Shown: positions 17,256 through 25,014 of the stretch, in pieces | Layout of the letters: the number at the start of each line of letters is the position of its first letter | Position numbering within the stretch: the first letter of the stretch is position 1 | DNA from: Collinsella sp. | GTDB lineage: Bacteria; Actinomycetota; Coriobacteriia; Coriobacteriales; Coriobacteriaceae | DNA length: 64,000 nucleotides | Direction of reading: 5' to 3' | Assembly (NCBI GenBank): GCA_018381235.1 | Contig: JAGZSF010000004.1 | Location: forward strand, 1-64,000 | Translations under genes and position numbers: made by a program | Notes under the pieces: generated by a model | What the model was told of the DNA's origin: nothing | What the model saw: only the letters and a program-made list of their open reading frames with translations | Databases searched by the model: none

Positions 17256-19259
17256 ATGTCGAAGCAAGTGGTCGTTGGAATCTTGGCGCATGTCGATGCT
17301 GGCAAGACCACGCTGGCCGAGGCCATGCTGTTCAACGCGGGTCGCATCCGCAAGCGCGGCCGCGTGGACGATGGCGATTCGCATCTGGATACGAACGCGA
17401 TCGAGCGCGAGCGCGGCATCACGATCTTCTCGTCGCAGGCCGTGCTCGACCATGGTGATACCCACGTCATGCTCGTGGATGCGCCGGGGCATGTCGATTT
17501 TTCTGCCGAGGCGGAGCGCACGCTGCGCGCACTCGACTACGCGATTTTGGTTGTGGGCGCCAACGACGGCGTGCAAGGGCACACCGAAACCCTGTGGCGC
17601 CTGCTTGCGCGCTATGACATCCCGACGTTCATCTTCATCAACAAAATCGATTTGGAGAATCCCGGCCGCGATGTTTTGCTGGCACAACTTAGGCAACGTC
17701 TTTCCGAGGGCTGCCTGGATGCCAACGAACTGCTGGCGGGCGGCGCCGTTCAGGAGGACGCTGCTGCGTTGGACGAGGCGGCGCTCGAGGAGTTTTTTGA
17801 AGCGGGCGAGCTTTCTGTCGCAACGCTGTCGCGCATGGTTGCCGAGCGCAAGCTCTTTCCCTGCTTTGCCGGCTCGGCGCTCAAGGACCAAGGCGTGGAC
17901 GAGCTGCTGGATGGCATATGCGCGCTGATGCGCGAACAGGCGTGGCTCCCGGAGTTTGCCGCGCGCGTCTATCGTGTCAGCCGCGGGGATCACGGCGAGC
18001 GTTTAGCTTGGGTTAAAGTGACCGGCGGCACGTTGCATGCCAAGCAGATGATTGACGGACGTTCCGGTGCCGAGGCATGGGAGCAGAAGGTCGATCAGGT
18101 CCGCATCTATAACGGCGAGAAGTATGAGCTTGCCCAAGAAGTTGCTGCTGGCGGTATTTGTGCCGTGACGGGTCTTGCGCACGTTCGCCCAGGGGACGCC
18201 TTGGGCGCGGAATCCGCGTGCGATGCGCCCGTCATTGCGCCAGTTCTCACCTATACGGTGCTTCCGGGCGAACACGATGTCCATGCGGTGTTCAAAGCAC
18301 TGACTGAGCTGGCGGACGAAGATCCCATGCTCGGCGTAAGCTGGAATACTCATCTGGAGCAGATTCATTTGCAGTTGATGGGCGCCGTGCAACTCGAGGT
18401 CGTGCAGCGGGTGTTGGCCGATCGCTTTGGCCTTTCGGTTGCGTTTGAGTCTGGCGGCATTCTCTATAAGGAGACTATTTCGCAGCCGGTCGAGGGCGTG
18501 GGCCACTTTGAGCCACTGCGCCACTATGCCGAGGTGCATCTGTGCCTGGAACCGTTGCCGGCGGGTTCGGGCGTGCAGTTTGGCACCGTGACCTCGACCG
18601 ACGAGCTCGATCTTAACTGGCAGCGTCTGGCACTCACCAACGCCATGGAGCGCGATCACCTGGGCGTGCTGACCGGCTCGCCCATCACCGATGTGCGCAT
18701 TACGCTCACGGGCGGCCGTGCGCATGCCAAACACACCGAGGGCGGCGATTTTCGCCAGGCCACGTACCGCGCGATTCGTCAGGGGCTCATGCAGGCGCGT
18801 GAGGCCGGCGCGACGGTGCTGTTGGAGCCGTGGTACCACTTTGAGGTTGAGGTGCCGGGGGAGTGCGTGGGCCGGGCGCTCTCGGATGCCACGCGCATGG
18901 GTGCCGAGTACGAGCCACCGACGATGGCGGGCGATCGGGCGACGCTTGTGGGTCGCGTACCGGCATCCGAGGTGCAGGATTACGCGCTGGAGGTGGCTGC
19001 CTACACGAGCGGTCGCGGACATCTGTACCTAGAGTTTGCCGGCTATGCGGCTTGCCATGATGCTGAGCGCGTCATCGAGGCGGCCACCTATGAGCCCGAG
19101 GCCGATCTGCCCAACACGCCCGATTCGGTCTTTTGCTCTCACGGTGCCGGTTACACGGTCAAATGGTACGACGTACCCGCCGCGGCGCACGTAAAGATCG
19201 ATCCCGCCACCTTTCGCCCCTGGCGAGCAGCAGACGCCGAGTTTTTCGGCCATAGGTGA
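17256..19259 (+). CDS. TetM-like ribosomal-protection-type translational GTPase
   Basis: A 667-residue EF-G-like GTPase of the family that includes tetracycline ribosomal protection proteins. G1 AHVDAGKTTLAEAM (about 10-23), ERGITIF, G3 DAPGHVDF and G4 NKID are intact. Length and C-terminal motif FCSHGAGYTVKWYDV match the TetM/TetO side of the family rather than EF-G. ATG at 17256 follows GAGGAGAG; the longer in-frame start at 17187 lacks a ribosome site. Chromosomal paralogues of this kind occur widely in gut Gram-positives and need not confer resistance, so I do not give a tet name. The RNA-facing loops would have to be compared with TetM to decide. Confidence 0.82.
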   Translation: MSKQVVVGILAHVDAGKTTLAEAMLFNAGRIRKRGRVDDGDSHLDTNAIERERGITIFSSQAVLDHGDTHVMLVDAPGHVDFSAEAERTLRALDYAILVVGANDGVQGHTETLWRLLARYDIPTFIFINKIDLENPGRDVLLAQLRQRLSEGCLDANELLAGGAVQEDAAALDEAALEEFFEAGELSVATLSRMVAERKLFPCFAGSALKDQGVDELLDGICALMREQAWLPEFAARVYRVSRGDHGERLAWVKVTGGTLHAKQMIDGRSGAEAWEQKVDQVRIYNGEKYELAQEVAAGGICAVTGLAHVRPGDALGAESACDAPVIAPVLTYTVLPGEHDVHAVFKALTELADEDPMLGVSWNTHLEQIHLQLMGAVQLEVVQRVLADRFGLSVAFESGGILYKETISQPVEGVGHFEPLRHYAEVHLCLEPLPAGSGVQFGTVTSTDELDLNWQRLALTNAMERDHLGVLTGSPITDVRITLTGGRAHAKHTEGGDFRQATYRAIRQGLMQAREAGATVLLEPWYHFEVEVPGECVGRALSDATRMGAEYEPPTMAGDRATLVGRVPASEVQDYALEVAAYTSGRGHLYLEFAGYAACHDAERVIEAATYEPEADLPNTPDSVFCSHGAGYTVKWYDVPAAAHVKIDPATFRPWRAADAEFFGHR

Positions 19260-19288
19260 TAGAAGGGCGGCCCCTTTGTCAGATTCAG

Positions 19289-19318
19289 TTGGTATAACTT
19301 GGTATAAGTTGGTATAAC
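19289..19318 (+). promoter_or_regulatory. Three tandem 10-bp repeats upstream of the ATPase-uvrA operon
   Basis: TTGGTATAAC, TTGGTATAAG and TTGGTATAAC follow each other without gaps at 19289-19318, 35 bp before the ATPase start. Iterated sites of one helical turn suggest cooperative binding of a regulator. Confidence 0.65.
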
Positions 19319-19352
19319 TGTTACCAGGGTTTACCGATCCGAGGAGGCCGAC

Positions 19353-20471
19353 ATGAATCCAAATCCCTTTAAGCCCACGGCTGGCAAGCGGCCTCCGATA
19401 CTCATCGGCCGCGAGTCGGTCATCGAAGATTTCGAGGAAGGGCTCGATAACGGCGCCGGAGCGCCGGGTAGGCTCATGCTCATTACGGGAAACCGCGGCT
19501 GTGGCAAGACGGTTCTCCTGCGGGAGCTGCAACGTCTAGCTAATGAGCGCGGATGGGCGGTTATCTCCGATTCCGCTTCGCTTGGCTTATGCGACCGCCT
19601 AGCCGACGCGCTTCGCTCGAATAAACCCGTTGTGACCTCAATGGAGTTCGGGCCGTCGTTTGGCCGGATGTCGGTCGAGGCAGCGCGGGCAAAAGGCGAG
19701 ACATTGCGCGGGCTAGTCAACGAACGCCTCAAGAAACTCGGGCCGGGAAAGGGCTTACTGTTTGCGATTGACGAGGCCCAATCTGTGTCTATCGAGGAAC
19801 TGGCGGCGCTGGCCGTTCTCTATCAACAAGTGCTCGGAGATCAAGATGCCACGGGCTTGCCCGATAGCGACCAGCGCGGTCTTGCGCTGGTTTTTGCCGG
19901 CTTGCCCAGTATGGTTGATGACTTGCTCGAAGAGCCGAGCGTAACGTTTTTGCGGCGTGCCCAGCAGCGTACGCTGGGGGCGATTTCTTTGCCCAAGGTG
20001 CGCGATTCATATATCCAGACGGTCAAAGGCGCTGGTCTTTGCGTTGATGCGGAGACGGCGGACCTTGCGGCACACAAGAGCATGGGGCATCCCTATATGG
20101 TTCAGCTGGTGGGATATTACATGTGGCGCTCTGCTGTCCGGCGTGGCTCGCAGGTCATCGAAAGGCACGATGTCGAGGCTGGCTACGCCGATGCCGTCTC
20201 CGAGTTCTATGAAGCGGTCGACGCGCCCCTGTATTACGGGCTGCGCAGCCCACAGCGCCTCTTTATCGAGGCCATGGCGGTTGACGAGGACAAGCCGACG
20301 CGCATGGCGGACATCATTGAGCGCTGCGATCGCACCCAGAGCTGGGCGAGTAAATATCGCGCAAGCCTGATTCGCGAGCGCGTCATCGAAGCTGCCGGAT
20401 ACGGCCTCGTCCGGTTTACCGTGCCCATGCTGGGCGCGTACATTCGCGATCGAGTTTTATGGCATGAGTAG
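19353..20471 (+). CDS. STAND/AAA-type ATPase with C-terminal winged helix
   Basis: A 372-residue protein beginning NPFKPTAGKRPPILIGRE, followed by Walker A TGNRGCGKT (about 45-53) and Walker B LLFAIDEAQ (about 134-142). A conserved FLRRAQQRTLG follows, then GHPYMVQLVGYYMW, and a C-terminal winged helix (about 300-360). The layout resembles archaeal-type ATPases and bacterial STAND proteins that act as sensors or regulators. GAGGAGG precedes the ATG. Its stop overlaps the start of the uvrA-like gene, so the two are coupled. A clear paralogue is encoded on the other strand at 23018-24118. The function is unknown. Confidence 0.75.
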   Translation: MNPNPFKPTAGKRPPILIGRESVIEDFEEGLDNGAGAPGRLMLITGNRGCGKTVLLRELQRLANERGWAVISDSASLGLCDRLADALRSNKPVVTSMEFGPSFGRMSVEAARAKGETLRGLVNERLKKLGPGKGLLFAIDEAQSVSIEELAALAVLYQQVLGDQDATGLPDSDQRGLALVFAGLPSMVDDLLEEPSVTFLRRAQQRTLGAISLPKVRDSYIQTVKGAGLCVDAETADLAAHKSMGHPYMVQLVGYYMWRSAVRRGSQVIERHDVEAGYADAVSEFYEAVDAPLYYGLRSPQRLFIEAMAVDEDKPTRMADIIERCDRTQSWASKYRASLIRERVIEAAGYGLVRFTVPMLGAYIRDRVLWHE

Positions 20472-22977
20472 GGTGATAAAGATGACGGAACAGAAGATGA
20501 GTCCGCAGGCTATCGAGGTGCGTGGCGCGCGCGTCCATAACCTCAAGGACATCGATATCGATATTCCGCTGGGAAAGCTCGTGGGTATTGCCGGCGTGTC
20601 GGGCTCGGGCAAGAGTTCGCTGGCACTGGGAGTTCTTTATGCCGAGGGCTCGCGTCGCTACTTGGAAGCACTCAGCACCTATACTCGACGTCGCCTGACG
20701 CAGGCCGAACACGCCCAGGTGGACGAGGTATTGCACGTGCCGGCGGCGCTCGCATTGCATCAGCGCCCCAGCGTGCCGGGCGTGCGCTCGACCTTTGGTA
20801 CCATGACCGAGCTCAACAACAGCCTGCGTCTGCTCTTTAGCCGTTGCGCCCATCACGTGTGCCCGCATTGCGGGGCGCGTGTGGAGCCAAGCCTCAACGT
20901 AGCGGCTGGCCTGTCGCTCACGTGTCCGACGTGCGACCGCGAGTTCTACGCTCCGAGCGCCGAGGACCTTGCCTTTAACAGTGGCGGTGCATGCCCCACC
21001 TGTGGCGGCACCGGTGTCATGCGCGAGGTGGACGAGGCGAGCCTGGTGCCCGACGAGTCAAAGACCATCAACGAGGGCGCAGTCCTTCCCTGGGGCACGC
21101 TCATGTGGGATCTGATGAAGCAGGTGGCAGGCGAGATGGGCGTGCGTACCGACGTGCCGTTTAACCAGCTCACGCCTCAAGAGCGCGACATCGTGTTTCA
21201 TGGTCCAGCGGTTAAGAAGCACATTCTCTACGTTCCCAAAAACGGTGAGGGCGCCACGCCGCTCGACTTCACCTATTACAACGCCGTCTATACCGTCGAG
21301 AATGCGCTCGCCAAGGTCAAGGACGATAAGGGCTTAAAACGCGTTGCGCGCTTTTTGCGCGAGGGAGCATGCCGCGATTGCGGCGGCACGCGTCTCTCCG
21401 AGGCTGCGCGCCAGCCCCAAGTGCGCGGTATCAATCTGACACAGGCGGCGGCCATGACGCTGGGCGAGGCGATTGAGTGGGTGCGCGGGGTGCCTGCATC
21501 CTTGCCGCCCGAGATGCAGCCCATGGCGACGGATATCTGCGATTCGTTTTTGGGCGCGGCTCGCCGTCTGGTCGACCTGGGTCTCGATTACCTTTCACTC
21601 GACCGCGCCGGTGCCACGCTTTCCACGGGTGAGCGCCAGCGTGTGCAGCTCGCCCGCGTTGTGCGCAACCGGTCGACGGGCGTGCTTTATGTGCTGGACG
21701 AGCCTTCGATCGGCTTGCATCCCGCCAATGTCGACGGCTTGGTGGGCGTGATGCGCGATTTGGTGGATGACGGCAACACCGTGGTTGTTGTCGACCACGA
21801 TACGCGCGTACTGGCGGAAGCCGACTATCTGGTCGAGATGGGCCCCGTTGCCGGAGCAGGCGGCGGTAACGTGATCGCTGCAGGCACGGTAGACGAGGTC
21901 GAGCAAGCGCGGGACAGCCGCATCGCTTCGTTTTTGCGTGCCGAGCCCAAGCGCTTGCGTTCACAGGTGGCTGACGACGAAATGTTCGACCAGGGCCACA
22001 TCCGCATGGCGACCGATACCATCCATACCGTCAAACCGCTCGAAGTCGATATCCCGCGCGGCCGCTTGGTCGCGGTGACGGGTGTTTCGGGTTCGGGTAA
22101 GACGACGTTGGTGCTCGAGACGCTCATCCCGGCGCTTAAGGCGCAGGCAGCTGGCGAGCGTCTGCCGGGGCACGTGCGTTGGGTCGATGCCGAAGGTATT
22201 GCCCGCGCAAACCTGATTGACGCTACGCCCATCGGCGCCAACGTGCGCTCGACGGTGGCGACCTATGCCGACATCCATGATGAGTTGCGTCGCGCCTTCG
22301 CCCGTACGCCCGAAGCCAAGGCAGCCGGCTACAAGGCGGGCGCCTTCAGCTACAACACTGGCGCCTTGCGCTGCCCTACGTGCGATGGCACGGGCTCGAT
22401 ATCGCTCGACGTGCAGTTTTTGCCCGACGTCGAGATCGTCTGCCCGGCATGTCGCGGCTCGCGTTATGCAGACGCGGCTTCGCATATCCATCGCGAGGGC
22501 AAGGACGGGAGTCTGCTTACGTTGCCGCAGCTCATGGACATGAGTGTGGACGAGGCCCTCGACGCCACGGTGGGACTCAAGAAGGTTCAGGCGCGCTTGC
22601 AGACCTTGCACGACCTGGGCTTGGGCTATCTCACGCTTGGTGAGCCCACACCGGCGCTTTCGGGCGGCGAGGCGCAGCGCCTTAAGCTCGCGAGCGAGAT
22701 GGGTCGTGTGCAGGACGATGCCGTATTTGTGTTCGACGAGCCCACAATCGGACTACATCCGCTCGATGTTCAGGTGTTGCTGAGTGTGTTCGACGGCCTT
22801 GTTGCCAAAGGCGTCACGGTTATCGTGATTGAACATGACCTCGACCTTATCCGTAACGCCGATTACGTGATCGACATGGGCCCAGGCGGTGGCGACGCGG
22901 GCGGGCAAATCGTCTGCGCCGGTACGCCGGGTGACATCGCGGCCTGCCCCGCAAGCATCACCGGTCGCTATCTATAG
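20464..22977 (+). CDS. UvrA-like ABC ATPase (class II UvrA paralogue)
   Basis: An 837-residue protein with two ABC modules. Module 1 has Walker A GVSGSGKSS (about 42-50), zinc motifs CPHC...CPTC and CPTCGGTG, signature LSTGERQRVQLARV and DEPSIGLHP. Module 2 has GVSGSGKTT, zinc motif CPTCDGTG...CPACRG, signature LSGGEAQRLKLASEM and DEPTIGLHP. It is about 100 residues shorter than housekeeping UvrA, as in class II UvrA2/DrrC-like proteins that often lack the UvrB-binding domain and protect against DNA-binding drugs. The ATG at 20464 overlaps the ATPase stop by eight bases; ATG 20482 is an alternative start. Confidence 0.82.
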   Translation: MSRVIKMTEQKMSPQAIEVRGARVHNLKDIDIDIPLGKLVGIAGVSGSGKSSLALGVLYAEGSRRYLEALSTYTRRRLTQAEHAQVDEVLHVPAALALHQRPSVPGVRSTFGTMTELNNSLRLLFSRCAHHVCPHCGARVEPSLNVAAGLSLTCPTCDREFYAPSAEDLAFNSGGACPTCGGTGVMREVDEASLVPDESKTINEGAVLPWGTLMWDLMKQVAGEMGVRTDVPFNQLTPQERDIVFHGPAVKKHILYVPKNGEGATPLDFTYYNAVYTVENALAKVKDDKGLKRVARFLREGACRDCGGTRLSEAARQPQVRGINLTQAAAMTLGEAIEWVRGVPASLPPEMQPMATDICDSFLGAARRLVDLGLDYLSLDRAGATLSTGERQRVQLARVVRNRSTGVLYVLDEPSIGLHPANVDGLVGVMRDLVDDGNTVVVVDHDTRVLAEADYLVEMGPVAGAGGGNVIAAGTVDEVEQARDSRIASFLRAEPKRLRSQVADDEMFDQGHIRMATDTIHTVKPLEVDIPRGRLVAVTGVSGSGKTTLVLETLIPALKAQAAGERLPGHVRWVDAEGIARANLIDATPIGANVRSTVATYADIHDELRRAFARTPEAKAAGYKAGAFSYNTGALRCPTCDGTGSISLDVQFLPDVEIVCPACRGSRYADAASHIHREGKDGSLLTLPQLMDMSVDEALDATVGLKKVQARLQTLHDLGLGYLTLGEPTPALSGGEAQRLKLASEMGRVQDDAVFVFDEPTIGLHPLDVQVLLSVFDGLVAKGVTVIVIEHDLDLIRNADYVIDMGPGGGDAGGQIVCAGTPGDIAACPASITGRYL

Positions 22978-22978
22978 A

Positions 22979-23013
22979 CAATGAGGCAAAGGGACAGCCT
23001 CTTTGCCTCATTG
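22979..23013. repeat. GGGACAG-family palindrome, copy 1 flanking the second ATPase
   Basis: CAATGAGGCAAAG (22979-22991) pairs with CTTTGCCTCATTG (23001-23013) around GGACAGCCT. It begins one base after the uvrA-like stop and lies between two convergent genes, where it can act as a terminator. A near-identical copy in the same orientation is at 24199-24241. Confidence 0.92.
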
Positions 23014-23017
23014 ATGC

Positions 23018-24118
23018 CTATTTCACGCATTGAGCCGCGAGATAGTCGCGGAAGAATGGCAATTCAAATGCGACGAGCCCTCGTCCTCGTTCCCCGATGA
23101 TGCCGGCATCTATCATGCGGCGTCGGTAGCGGGAGACCTGCTGCGGCGAACGCTTAAGGCGCTCGACAAGGTCGGCGGTGGTGGACTCTTCCTCGTCATC
23201 GAGCATGGCGATGAGGAATCGCTTGTCCTCTGCAGTGAGTTCCCGATAGGTTGCCGCGAGGATTCGGTCGTCCATCTCGTCGCGCGCGATTTTGATTCCC
23301 AGGTCAAAGTCGCGCGACGAGATTTCCTTCGAATCGCTTGTGAGATCCCAGGCACGGTAGCCTACGAGTTGCAATAGGAAGGGAAAACCAGAGATCGAGC
23401 GAACGGCTCTATCGATTCCCTCGGCATCTGCCAGGCGATCGTTTTCCTGGATCGTGCGAATCAAGGCCTCGCGTACGTCATAGTCGGCAATGCGACCCAG
23501 ATGATATTGTTGGGCGCGGCGAAGGAACGAGACCGTCTTGTGGTTCAACAACGTCGATACGTTGTTGGGAAGTCCCGCCATGAGCAGGGCGACGCGTTTC
23601 CCATCGGTCACAAAGTGCTGATACGTCGCTGCGAGCTGAATCATCTCGTCGAGTGTCGGGTCCACCTCGTCAACCGTGACGAGCAGACCGGTACCGGCCC
23701 CGTTGAGCTGGTCGATGATATCGCTCATGCGATAACGCCAGGTTGAGGCATCGTGAACGCGATTGACCTCAATGCTGCCGAGCGGTGCAATTCCAAGCCC
23801 AGTGACTTCGAAGTTGTTAGACGGGTCGATGAGATGGCCTGCAGCACGTTTCGCCCCGAACTCGATTTCCTCAAGCATTCCCGAGAGCGCGGTCGTCTTT
23901 ACGGCTATCCAGCCGTGGGATTCCGCCCTTGTCGCGAGCGACGACATGAGAGCGGTTTTACCGGTTCCGCGCGCGCCTGAGAAGATCGAAGTCAATTCCG
24001 GACGCCTGCGCTGGCTCAAGAAGGCACGGTCCAAATCCCGAATAATCTGTTGTCTGCCAGCGAGATGGGCAGGAACCTCACCAAAACTGGGGGTAAACGG
24101 GTTCTCGAGATATTCCAC
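23018..24118 (-). CDS. STAND/AAA-type ATPase with C-terminal winged helix (paralogue)
   Basis: A 366-residue ATPase beginning VEYLENPFTPSFGEVPAHLAGR, with Walker A FSGARGTGKT (about 45-54), Walker B LLVTVDEVD (about 143-151), FLRRAQQYHLG and GFPFLLQLVGYRAWD. A winged helix (about 300-355, with TTADLVERLKRSPQQVSRYRRRMIDAGII) ends the protein. The FLRRAQQ and LVGY motifs match the paralogue at 19353-20471. The GTG at 24118 is chosen because AAAGGAG lies six bases upstream; a start at 24136 would put that site inside the gene. The gene lies between two copies of one palindrome. Its role may be regulatory or defensive. Confidence 0.75.
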   Translation of the reverse strand: MEYLENPFTPSFGEVPAHLAGRQQIIRDLDRAFLSQRRRPELTSIFSGARGTGKTALMSSLATRAESHGWIAVKTTALSGMLEEIEFGAKRAAGHLIDPSNNFEVTGLGIAPLGSIEVNRVHDASTWRYRMSDIIDQLNGAGTGLLVTVDEVDPTLDEMIQLAATYQHFVTDGKRVALLMAGLPNNVSTLLNHKTVSFLRRAQQYHLGRIADYDVREALIRTIQENDRLADAEGIDRAVRSISGFPFLLQLVGYRAWDLTSDSKEISSRDFDLGIKIARDEMDDRILAATYRELTAEDKRFLIAMLDDEEESTTADLVERLKRSPQQVSRYRRRMIDAGIIGERGRGLVAFELPFFRDYLAAQCVK

Positions 24119-24143
24119 AAGGCTCTCCTTTCGCACCGCCGTT

Positions 24144-24167
24144 TAACTTTATTTTATTCTAGTTAAT
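24144..24167 (-). promoter_or_regulatory. AT-rich promoter/operator of the second ATPase
   Basis: TTAACT (24144-24149) and AGTTAA (24162-24167) form an inverted repeat around an all-A/T-rich 12-bp spacer, in a notably AT-rich stretch just upstream of the start. It probably holds the promoter. Confidence 0.4.
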
Positions 24168-24198
24168 TCTGATTAAAAGCAATGGTTCGTTATTTAGA

Positions 24199-24241
24199 GC
24201 ATCAATGAGGCAAAGGGACAGTCCCTTTGCCTCATTGATGC
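24199..24241. repeat. Perfect 43-bp GGGACAG-family palindrome, copy 2 flanking the second ATPase
   Basis: A 21-bp arm at 24199-24219 is the exact reverse complement of 24221-24241 with a single central A at 24220. It carries ATCAATGAGGCAAAGGGAC. It shares about 35 bp, including the flank ATTGATGCC, with copy 1 at 22979-23013. Confidence 0.95.
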
Positions 24242-24278
24242 CAAAACCAGCTTGTCAAGAGCTAGAGGGTTTAAAAAT

Positions 24279-24309
24279 CTGCCATTTCTACCCCGTCCCC
24301 TAATGGCAG
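24279..24309. repeat. GGGGAC-core palindrome downstream of trmL
   Basis: CTGCCATT (24279-24286) pairs with AATGGCAG (24302-24309); read on the - strand the loop contains AGGGGACGGGG. It lies 6 bp after the trmL stop and is a weaker member of the same family. Confidence 0.6.
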
Positions 24310-24314
24310 GTTTG

Positions 24315-24914
24315 TTACATTCCCGGAAAGCCTGTTTGGCGCAGAGCTTCGTAGAGGACGATGGCGGCGCTGTTGGATAGGTTGAGGGCGCTGATGCGGT
24401 AGTCGTCCGGATTGATGAAGTTGCCGCAGATATCCTGCTGGAGGATGGCCTCGTGGCTGTTCTCGGTATGCCCCAGCGATTCTTCGTGGGCTTCCCAAGC
24501 CTCGGCGTTATCGAGTGAGTCGCAATCGCGCAGCATGGGGATGCGCTCGCAGCGCTCGGGCGCCGCGGCAAGCAGTGGCTCGGGAATGCCCGAGCTCTCG
24601 CTGCCAAAGACCAAGTAGTCGCCATCGCGGTAGGCACTCTGCGCATAGGTGCGGCGTGCCTTTTTGGTCAGCAGATGCAGGCGTTCGTCGGCAGGGGAGA
24701 GACCATTGCGCGCAAGGAAATCCTCCCAGCTGGCATAGGTGGTCACGTCCAGGTTTTGCCAGTAGCCCAGGCCGGCGCGACGTACCGTCTTGTCGTCGAG
24801 CGAAAAACCCAGTGGCTCCACCAGATGCAGACGGGCGCCGGTGACCACGCAGGTACGGCCGATATTGCCCGTATTGGCCGGAATCTCGGGCGCATACAGC
24901 ACGATGTTGAACAT
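24315..24914 (-). CDS. trmL: tRNA (cytidine/uridine(34)-2'-O)-methyltransferase
   Basis: A 199-residue SPOUT methyltransferase that modifies the wobble base of tRNA-Leu. The N-terminus NIVLYAPEIPANTGNIGRT, the central YLVFGSESSGIPEPLL and the C-terminal ALNLSNSAAIVLYEALRQ form the trefoil-knot SAM site. Between the last two lies an insertion of about 35 residues (near 140-172, ending EAILQQDICG) not present in the roughly 157-residue E. coli TrmL. ATG at 24914 follows AAGGAG; a longer reading from 24962 passes through the palindrome at 24938-24976 and is rejected. Confidence 0.87.
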   Translation of the reverse strand: MFNIVLYAPEIPANTGNIGRTCVVTGARLHLVEPLGFSLDDKTVRRAGLGYWQNLDVTTYASWEDFLARNGLSPADERLHLLTKKARRTYAQSAYRDGDYLVFGSESSGIPEPLLAAAPERCERIPMLRDCDSLDNAEAWEAHEESLGHTENSHEAILQQDICGNFINPDDYRISALNLSNSAAIVLYEALRQTGFPGM

Positions 24915-24937
24915 GAATCTCCTTGGCTCAGAACGAA

Positions 24938-24976
24938 AAACCACCACGAAGGGGACAGGCACCTTCGTGGTGGTTT
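24938..24976. repeat. GGGGACAGG palindrome upstream of trmL
   Basis: Fifteen-base arms at 24938-24952 and 24962-24976 are perfect complements; the nine-base loop reads GGACAGGCA. It lies between trmL and the CobW-type gene, both on the - strand. Confidence 0.92.
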
Positions 24977-25014
24977 GGCGGTTACGTGGGCGGAAAATGC
25001 CCGCTTGGATAAAC

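Noticed and set aside
17055..17993. 312-residue open frame opposite the TetM-like gene
   Set aside because: Antisense shadow; the sense frame has intact GTPase motifs.
17256..19259. A named tetracycline-resistance gene
   Set aside because: The family match is good, but chromosomal paralogues without resistance are common and no mobile context is present.
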